Assembly: GCA_910579055.1 (NCBI GenBank)
Contig: CAJTSU010000004.1
Location: forward strand, 1-36,381
DNA from: an uncultured Mailhella sp.
Lineage (GTDB): Bacteria > Desulfobacterota > Desulfovibrionia > Desulfovibrionales > Desulfovibrionaceae
Direction: 5' to 3'
DNA length: 36,381 nucleotides
In this document: positions 30,938 to 36,381 of the stretch, piece after piece
Numbering within the stretch: the stretch's first letter is position 1
How the letters are laid out: every line of letters begins with the position of its first letter
Position numbers and translations under genes: made by a program
The notes under the pieces: generated by a model
What the model saw: the letters and a program-made list of their open reading frames with translations, nothing else
Told to the model about the DNA's origin: nothing
Database searches by the model: none

Positions 30938-30967
30938 TTTTATCCCCTCAACGTCAAGGAGCATCCC

Positions 30968-31444
30968 GTGAATGATTTCCAGTATGACCCGTACAAGTCT
31001 CTCGGTTTTCTGGCCAATGCCGCCAGCCGTCTGCTGAGCAGGCATCTGACCCGCGAGTTTGAGGCCATAGGGCTGAACGTGACCGCGGAGCAATGGAACG
31101 TTCTGGTTCAGCTGTGGATTTGCGACGGGCGCAACCAACTGGAAATTGCGGAGGCATTGATGCTGGAGAAATCCAGTGTGAGCCGCCTTGTGGACGGGCT
31201 TGAGAAAAAGCGGCTGGTCAGCAGGCAGAAGGGCGAGGACGCCCGCAACAACTATATTTGTCTTACGGATTACGGCCGCAGTATGCGGGATCAGAGCGTG
31301 GAAATAGGGCATACCCTGCTTGAAAGGGTTCAGACAGGGCTTGATGAAAGTGAACTTGCCGCGGCCCGTCGGGTTCTGACGGCGTTCTGCAGCAGCCTCC
31401 GGCCCGGAAGAAAGAGCTGCATGCCGGACAGGGAGCAGGAATGA
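30968..31444 (+). CDS. MarR family transcriptional regulator
   Basis: This 158-residue winged helix-turn-helix dimer probably represses the cluster that follows. It has helices around LGFLANAASRLLSRHLTREF, the HTH in NQLEIAEALMLEKSSVSRLV and the wing in KKRLVSRQKGEDARNNYICLT, followed by a C-terminal dimerisation helix. The start is a GTG at 30968, eight bases after AAGGAG; a longer form would run through the operator and lacks a site. Its stop overlaps the start of the MmgE/PrpD gene (ATGA). The inducing ligand is unknown and is likely an aromatic or an intermediate of the pathway. Confidence 0.9.
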   Translation: MNDFQYDPYKSLGFLANAASRLLSRHLTREFEAIGLNVTAEQWNVLVQLWICDGRNQLEIAEALMLEKSSVSRLVDGLEKKRLVSRQKGEDARNNYICLTDYGRSMRDQSVEIGHTLLERVQTGLDESELAAARRVLTAFCSSLRPGRKSCMPDREQE

Positions 31445-32838
31445 ATACGGGATATACGAAAAAACTGGCGTGTTATGCCGCAAATCTTTGTTTTGAAGAT
31501 TTGCCGGAGGAAGTTGTTCTTCAGGCCAAGCGCATTGCCATGCATGCCGCCGGGGTGGCGCTTGCCGCGTCCACGACGGCCATTGGCAGGAAGGCATTGG
31601 CGTACGGGCGCAGTCTGGCCGCCTCGGCACGCGAGGCCAGCGTCATCGGCTGCGGGGAAAAACTGTCGGTCGGCGCGGCCGCGCTGGTCAACGGCGCGCT
31701 CACCGATTGTCTGGACTGGGAAGATTGCAGCTGGACGGGGCACCCTTCCGCCTGCGCCGTTCCCACCGCCTGCGCCGTGGCGGAGCATCTCGGAGCGAGC
31801 GGCAAGGATTTTCTGCTGGCCCTGGTAACGGCATACGAGGTGTATGAACGCATCGCCATGTCGGTACAGCCCGGCGACAATTTCGGCTGGCTTTCCAAGG
31901 GCTGGGGGCTGACAAGCTGGTCAATTTACGCTTCGGCCATTGCCGCGGGCAAGCTGCTCAGGCTGGACGCCGGGCGCATGGAGAACCTGATCGGCATTGC
32001 CGGGGCGCTCACGCCCGCCATTAATGCCACCACACACCTGAGCCGCAGTGATTTCTATCATTACCAGTGGGGGCTGAACAACTACTCGGGCATTGCCGGA
32101 GCCATGCTTGCGCGGAACGGCATCAGCCCCATGCCCGATTATCTGGACGGCAATACCGGCTACTGGGTGACCATGACCGACGAGTGCAAGTGGGGCTGGC
32201 TCGACAGGGGCTTGGGCGGGCGCTTCCTGATCATGGAAACGCTGTTCAAGCACTGGCCTACCAATATGTGGATTCAGCAGGCGCTCGACGGCACGGCGGA
32301 GCTGGTTCGCAAATATCGTGTTCTGCCCGGCGACGTTGTCGAGGTTGTGGTGAATCCGGTGGTGGAAAACCGCATGATCGCCATGCCCGAAGGGTATCCG
32401 AGCATGGTGGACGCACAGTTCAGCATTCCCTACTGCGTTTCGGTTCTTATCCATGATCCCGATGCCGGGCCCCAGTGGTATGAGGAAAGCCGCCGCAGAG
32501 ACAGATCCGTGGTCGAGCTTTCCCTCCGCGTGCGCGCCGAAGGGCCGACGCTGTATCTTAAGGAAGCCTTTGAGCGTTTCCAGCGCGGCGAATACCCCGA
32601 ATATTCCGTGAGCATTCTGCTGAAGGACGGCCGCAGGCTTTTTCAGGCCGTGCCTCTGCCCAAGGGGCATCCCCGGAACATGTTCAGTCAGGCGGAATTT
32701 GAGGCGGATTTCATGCGCCGGGCAGTTCCCGCCCTGTCGGAAAGCGGGGCGCGTTCCGCTTCAGACATGATCATGAACGTGGACGCCGCGTCAGATATCC
32801 GTGAATTGATGCGGACGCTGTCAGGGGCGGGCAGATAG
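31441..32838 (+). CDS. MmgE/PrpD family protein
   Basis: The family includes 2-methylcitrate dehydratase (PrpD), aconitate decarboxylase and iminodisuccinate epimerase-like enzymes. The 465-residue protein has the all-helical N-terminal domain with GALTDCLDWEDCSWTGHPSA (the DxxD-type active-site region), LVTAYEVYERIAMSV, LIGIAGALTPAIN and a C-terminal alpha/beta domain with NPVVENRMIAMPEGYPSM. Without prpB or prpC nearby, propionate use is unlikely; the genes around it point to another hydroxy- or amino-acid-like substrate, perhaps by dehydration or isomerisation. It is translationally coupled to marR. Confidence 0.85.
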   Translation: MNTGYTKKLACYAANLCFEDLPEEVVLQAKRIAMHAAGVALAASTTAIGRKALAYGRSLAASAREASVIGCGEKLSVGAAALVNGALTDCLDWEDCSWTGHPSACAVPTACAVAEHLGASGKDFLLALVTAYEVYERIAMSVQPGDNFGWLSKGWGLTSWSIYASAIAAGKLLRLDAGRMENLIGIAGALTPAINATTHLSRSDFYHYQWGLNNYSGIAGAMLARNGISPMPDYLDGNTGYWVTMTDECKWGWLDRGLGGRFLIMETLFKHWPTNMWIQQALDGTAELVRKYRVLPGDVVEVVVNPVVENRMIAMPEGYPSMVDAQFSIPYCVSVLIHDPDAGPQWYEESRRRDRSVVELSLRVRAEGPTLYLKEAFERFQRGEYPEYSVSILLKDGRRLFQAVPLPKGHPRNMFSQAEFEADFMRRAVPALSESGARSASDMIMNVDAASDIRELMRTLSGAGR

Positions 32839-32896
32839 CCGTTTCTCAAATTGAGAATACTCGTGAAAAGGGAACGCCGCGTGAGGAGGTTTGGGC

Positions 32897-34018
32897 ATGG
32901 CGCGCAAATTGACGATCATGGGGGCTGGTGGCACGGGCCTGGCGCTTGCCGCCGAATGGACGCTCGCCGGGCATGACGTGACGCTGTATGACGATCCCGA
33001 ACACGAGGATATTCTCGCCGCCGTGCGCCGGGCTGGCCATATCGAGGCGGATCGCCCGGAAGGAACGCTGAAGGCGCCTGCGCCCGCAACGGCGGCCGGA
33101 CATGACAGGCTGGCCCTGCATGCCGCGGATACGGAGCTTTTTGCGTTCTGCTGCACAGCGTGGCGACAAGAGGCCATGATCGAGGCCGTGCTGCCGCTGC
33201 TGAAGGATGGACAGACATTGCTGTTCGCTCCCGGAAATGCCGGTTCGCTGCGTTTCCGCCGTATGCTCGGGGAATACGGCGCCCGCTCCGGGAGGATGCC
33301 GCATGTTGTCGTCGGAGAGATGGAAGGCAACTGGTTCCCCTGCCGCCGTACCGGCCCCGCCGCTGTTTTTCAGGCTCTCCCCCTTGCTCCCCATGCCGTG
33401 GCGGCCTTTCCCGCGGCTGATACGCCGCGCTTGATGAAACGCCTTGAGGGGCTGCTGGACGCGCGCGCCGGAACCTGTGCGCTGGAAACCGCCCTGAATT
33501 CGCCCAATGTGGTCATTCATCTGGCGGCCTCTCTGCTCAATATCGGGGGGATGGAGAACAAAGGGAAGGGCTTTTGTCTGTTCCGCGATGGCCTGACCCC
33601 TGCGGTCTGTTCCGTCGTGGAGAAGGTGAATGCGGAAAAGGAAGCGGTATTCGCCGCGTACGCATGGACGCCGCGTTCTCCCCTTGCCCTGCTGCGGGAG
33701 ATCATGCGGGGCGATCTTTCGGAGGGCCTGCGGCGTTTTGTTTCCCTGTCCGGCCCGGACGGGCCGGAGCATCGTTACCTCCGGGAAGACGCGATGTGCG
33801 GCGCAAGCCTGCTGCGCCAGCTGGGAAGGCTGGCGGGGGTGGAAACTCCCGTGCTCGACGCCGCCCTGACGCTGGCCGGCGTTCTGCATGGCTGCGCATA
33901 TATGGGAGAGAAAGGGCAGGGCGTCACCCTGCGTTCACTCGGCTTTTCGGGAAAGAACCCGGAGGAGCTGAACGACTTTCTGACTGAACAAGGAGAGAAG
34001 CATGCCTCCTGTCATTGA
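32897..34018 (+). CDS. NAD/NADP octopine/nopaline dehydrogenase family protein
   Basis: This 373-residue protein resembles opine dehydrogenases, which reduce or oxidise imines formed between an amino acid and a keto acid. It has an N-terminal Rossmann fold with GAGGTG at 9-14 (TIMGAGGTGLALAAEWTLAG), an FAPGNAGSLRF block, a GEMEGNWFPCRR block and the helical C-terminal domain with ETALNSPNVVIHLAASLLN, which contains the conserved catalytic-type His. I chose ATG 32897, seven bases after GGAGG. The last 17 bases overlap the ferredoxin gene. The substrate is unknown. Confidence 0.85.
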   Translation: MARKLTIMGAGGTGLALAAEWTLAGHDVTLYDDPEHEDILAAVRRAGHIEADRPEGTLKAPAPATAAGHDRLALHAADTELFAFCCTAWRQEAMIEAVLPLLKDGQTLLFAPGNAGSLRFRRMLGEYGARSGRMPHVVVGEMEGNWFPCRRTGPAAVFQALPLAPHAVAAFPAADTPRLMKRLEGLLDARAGTCALETALNSPNVVIHLAASLLNIGGMENKGKGFCLFRDGLTPAVCSVVEKVNAEKEAVFAAYAWTPRSPLALLREIMRGDLSEGLRRFVSLSGPDGPEHRYLREDAMCGASLLRQLGRLAGVETPVLDAALTLAGVLHGCAYMGEKGQGVTLRSLGFSGKNPEELNDFLTEQGEKHASCH

Positions 34019-34244
34019 TCGTGAAAAATGCGTGGGGTGCGGCACCTGTGCGGATATCTGCAATTCGCACATTTTTGTGCATGAACCGGACAAGGACAGG
34101 GTTCCGCGGGTCAGGTTTCCGGATGAATGCTGGCACTGTGATTCCTGCGTGCTGGACTGCCCTGCCGGAGCCGTAAGGCTGAGGATTCCCCTGCCCTTCA
34201 TGATGCTGCATGTGGCGTCCGAAAGTTTGCGGAGGCAGTCATGA
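34002..34244 (+). CDS. Di-cluster [4Fe-4S] ferredoxin, AprB/FrdB-like partner
   Basis: This 80-residue protein binds two [4Fe-4S] clusters through Cys10, 13, 16, 20 (CVGCGTCADIC) and Cys43, 46, 49, 53 (CWHCDSCVLDC). The short C-terminal extension (RLRIPLPFMMLHVASESLRR) and context recall the small ferredoxin subunits paired with adenylylsulfate-reductase-alpha-like or fumarate-reductase-like flavoproteins. The ATG follows AAGGAGAGAAGC. Its stop overlaps the start of the flavoprotein fragment (ATGA), which supports a former or current partnership. Confidence 0.88.
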   Translation: MPPVIDREKCVGCGTCADICNSHIFVHEPDKDRVPRVRFPDECWHCDSCVLDCPAGAVRLRIPLPFMMLHVASESLRRQS

Positions 34245-34522
34245 TTCCTGTCAAAGCAGTGCTGGAAGCTGACCTTGCTGTGGTGGGCGGAGGCATCGGC
34301 GGGCTGATGGCGGCCATTTCCGCGGCGCAAGCCGGAGCGGAAAAGGTGATCATTCTGGAAAAGGCCCATGTGCGGCGCAGCGGATCGGGCGCGACGGGCA
34401 ATGATCATTTCCGCTGCTTTCTTCCTGAATACCACACAGAATCATCTATTCCCCCATGTCGCTGCGTTCCACTGACGGGCATGGACATTATACGGAAGCG
34501 GCAATTGCGTCCATGGAACTGA
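34241..34522 (+). pseudogene. Truncated FAD-dependent flavoprotein (fumarate reductase / AprA-like)
   Basis: The 93-residue ORF starts with a dinucleotide-binding fold, ADLAVVGGGIGGLMAAISAA, then KVIILEKAHVRRSGSGATGN and DHFRCFLPEYH, as in the N-terminus of flavoproteins of the succinate dehydrogenase / fumarate reductase / adenylylsulfate reductase group. These are normally 500-650 residues. After about residue 65 the frame leaves that family and reads through the next gene out of frame to a stop at 34522. It seems to have lost its remaining four fifths by a deletion that ends near 34430-34440. A functional short form is unlikely because the FAD site is incomplete. Confidence 0.75.
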
Positions 34523-36309
34523 GGGCTGAAGGAGGATGCGGGCTTGTCATCGCTCCCGGCGCCATGGCCTGGGCGTCTTCAACAGGATACGGGCTTTCTG
34601 TGTCCATAGCCGAGGATGACGCCATACCGCACATGCGGGAAGTTGCGCGGCGCATCAGGCGGCATGGGGCATGCGCCGCGCTTCAGATCGGGGCGCGCGG
34701 TACGCGGACTGAGGGAGGAGCGGAAAGCATCGCGCCCAGCGCCATGCGTTTCGGCTATGAGGCCAGGATTCCCCGCGCATTGTCCGTGGAAGAGATCGAA
34801 GGTTTTGTGCGGGATTTCGGGCAGGCCGCCCGTCGCGCCAGGGAAGCGGGATTTGACGCCGTGCTGTTGCATGCCTGCACAGGCAAGCTGCTCAGCATGT
34901 TCATGTCGCCGTACAGCAACAGACGTACGGATTGTTACGGAGGCACGACGGAAAACAGGATGCGCTTCGTTCTGGATGCGCTGGCCGCGATGAAGAGGGA
35001 CGCGGGAAGCGATTTTCCCGTCATGGTGCGCATGTCCGTGGACGAAAGATTAGGAGAGCGGGGCGTACAGGCGGAGGAAGGCGTGCGCATGGCCGCCATG
35101 CTGGATGTCGCGGGAGCCGACGGCATCCAGGTCATGAGCGGAACGCAGGAACGTATCTGGAATACATCCTGCGGATATTTCTACCCTGATGCCTATGCGG
35201 GGGATCTTAACCGGCCCGTGCGCAATGCCGTGAACTGCGCGGTCATTGCCGCGGGCAAGTTGGGTAATCCGGACGTGGCGGAGGCGGTGCTTGAACGGGG
35301 CGACGCGGATTTCATTTCCCTGGGGAGGCCTCTGCTTGTTGATCCCTTCTGGCCGAAAAAAGTCCGGGAGGGACACTCCGGGGAAATACGGCGCTGCACA
35401 GGATGCCTGAACTGCTTCACGTTCGCCTCCCGCCAGGATATCGAACCGCGTGGCGTAAGCTGTACGGTCAATCCGGGAGTGCTGCGCGAACCGGAATTCG
35501 ACGCGCTTTCCCCTGCGCTGCGCCGAAAGCGCATTCTCGTCGCGGGAGGCGGTCTGGCCGGTATGGAGGCGGCGGCTGTGCTTGCCGCGCGTGGGCATGA
35601 TGTGGAATTGCATGAAGCGGCGGAAGAACTGGGCGGACAGTGGGTTATCGCTTCCCATGCGCCATACAGGAAGGAGTATCGCCATCTTGTTCCATGGCTT
35701 GAACGCCGGATGCGCATGAGCGGTGTGCGGGTGTTTCTGAACAGCAGCGTTGACGCCGACCGCCTGCTGCGCATCGCGCCCGAATATGTCGTGCTGGCGA
35801 TCGGAGCAAAACCCAGGGAGCTTCCCTTTCCGGCTTCCCGCCCGGAAGTCGTGCAGGGCTGCGATGTGATCATGGACAGGGCAAGGGCCGGACAGCGTGT
35901 GGTTGTGGTGGGCGGTCGGTATGTGGGTATGGAGGCCGCCCTGAAGCTGGCGGAAACCGGCCGCCATGTGTCGATCATTGATGCGGGAGAGATCGCGCGG
36001 GATACGAATCCCCGTCTGAACGGCGTTTATCGGGATCGTCTGGTGGAACTCGGCGTCTACATGTACCCGAATACGCCGCTTCTGGGCTTTACCGGAAACG
36101 GTGTGGATGCGGCGCACATCGGTTCTCTGCTGCACCTGCCCTGTGACACGGTGGTGCTGGCGATCGGCACGGTATCTGTACAGGCTCCGGAGCTGGAAGC
36201 TGCCGCGGCCCGCTGCGGGGCCGGGTGTCAGCTTGTCGGCGACTGCCGGAAAGTCGGCGATGCCCTTTATGCCCTTCGTGAAGGTGCGGAGCTTGGGCGC
36301 AGGATTTAG
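34456..36309 (+). CDS. Old Yellow Enzyme family NADH:flavin oxidoreductase, N-terminally truncated
   Basis: This protein resembles 2,4-dienoyl-CoA reductase (FadH) and BaiCD-type enzymes: an FMN TIM barrel, a [4Fe-4S] cluster and FAD/NAD domains. The 617 residues include FMN-barrel blocks (FGQAARRAREAGFDAVLLHA, YGGTTENRMRFVLDAL), the cluster cysteines 314, 317, 320 and 336 (CTGCLNCF ... VSCTVNPG), then Rossmann motifs VAGGGLAGMEAAAVLAARG and VVVVGGRYVGMEAALKLA. The frame is open only from 34429, with HRIIYSPM before MSLRSTDGHG. The first 20 or so residues of the barrel are missing and a TGA precedes. The usual HGAHGYL loop reads LLHACTGKLL. It may be inactive or an assembly product. Confidence 0.85.
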   Translation: MSLRSTDGHGHYTEAAIASMELRAEGGCGLVIAPGAMAWASSTGYGLSVSIAEDDAIPHMREVARRIRRHGACAALQIGARGTRTEGGAESIAPSAMRFGYEARIPRALSVEEIEGFVRDFGQAARRAREAGFDAVLLHACTGKLLSMFMSPYSNRRTDCYGGTTENRMRFVLDALAAMKRDAGSDFPVMVRMSVDERLGERGVQAEEGVRMAAMLDVAGADGIQVMSGTQERIWNTSCGYFYPDAYAGDLNRPVRNAVNCAVIAAGKLGNPDVAEAVLERGDADFISLGRPLLVDPFWPKKVREGHSGEIRRCTGCLNCFTFASRQDIEPRGVSCTVNPGVLREPEFDALSPALRRKRILVAGGGLAGMEAAAVLAARGHDVELHEAAEELGGQWVIASHAPYRKEYRHLVPWLERRMRMSGVRVFLNSSVDADRLLRIAPEYVVLAIGAKPRELPFPASRPEVVQGCDVIMDRARAGQRVVVVGGRYVGMEAALKLAETGRHVSIIDAGEIARDTNPRLNGVYRDRLVELGVYMYPNTPLLGFTGNGVDAAHIGSLLHLPCDTVVLAIGTVSVQAPELEAAAARCGAGCQLVGDCRKVGDALYALREGAELGRRI

Positions 36310-36381
36310 CGCCTTCCGGTTTTGAAGCGCGAAGGCCGCAAGAGTTTCTTCTCCCCGCCTCTGCGCCGGAAGACGCGGCGG

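Noticed and set aside
1..36381. tRNA or rRNA genes
   Set aside because: No T-loop/CCA patterns with cloverleaf arms and no rRNA signatures were noticed by reading. A dedicated scan was not possible.

Overview
The window reads as chromosomal DNA from an anaerobic, flagellated, GC-rich member of the Desulfovibrionaceae (Desulfovibrio/Bilophila/Mailhella type). The evidence is a Desulfovibrio-like flagellin, a stand-alone fliJ-motE pair, a Feo iron system with a Cys-rich partner, a tungsten-type aldehyde oxidoreductase, ferredoxin-linked redox genes and a split glycine decarboxylase. The genus is an inference; no rRNA or tRNA gene was seen.

Layout. 1-5330 (minus): a flagellin cut by the window edge, preceded by a short leader ORF that carries a (TC)13 tract, then grpE, a DNA polymerase III delta' subunit gene, purA and a class V aminotransferase. 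5543-8515 (minus): feoB, feoA and a Cys-rich membrane protein. 8746-11438: cobQ (minus), then folK and a YHS-domain membrane protein (plus). 11852-12596 (minus): a catalytic chain of the ferredoxin-thioredoxin reductase family and a membrane-anchored glutaredoxin-like protein. 13095-21458 is a tungsten/molybdenum block: tungstate ABC permease and ATPase (tupBC), aldehyde ferredoxin oxidoreductase, a MoaD-like and a ThiF-like protein (plus), facing two different MoeA proteins (minus), one fused to a periplasmic-binding-protein-like domain. 21778-26248 (plus): gcvT, gcvH, gcvPA, gcvPB, with a structured RNA element between gcvT and gcvH. 26747-28907 (minus): cstA, preceded by a small CxxC protein gene and an intrinsic terminator. 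29253-30591 (minus): motE and fliJ behind a sigma-54 promoter. 30847-36309 (plus): a MarR-controlled catabolic-looking cluster (MmgE/PrpD, opine-type dehydrogenase, di-cluster ferredoxin, a truncated flavoprotein and an N-terminally truncated Old Yellow Enzyme family reductase).

How the parts work together. TupBC would import tungstate, the two MoeA proteins would insert metal into pterin, and the MoaD/ThiF pair probably supplies sulfur chemistry for the aldehyde oxidoreductase. The gcv genes encode the whole glycine cleavage complex except the shared L protein. The last cluster looks like a small regulon for an unidentified substrate, with two of its genes apparently joined by a deletion.

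Between genes the window is seeded with short dispersed repeats, at least nine full or partial copies of one family and two of another. The fullest copies have terminal inverted repeats and look like miniature mobile elements. The most striking single observation is the flagellin leader: a sigma-70 promoter, a ribosome-binding site and a 50-codon ORF that contains 13 TC repeats and ends in a TGATG overlap with the flagellin start, an arrangement suggestive of phase variation.
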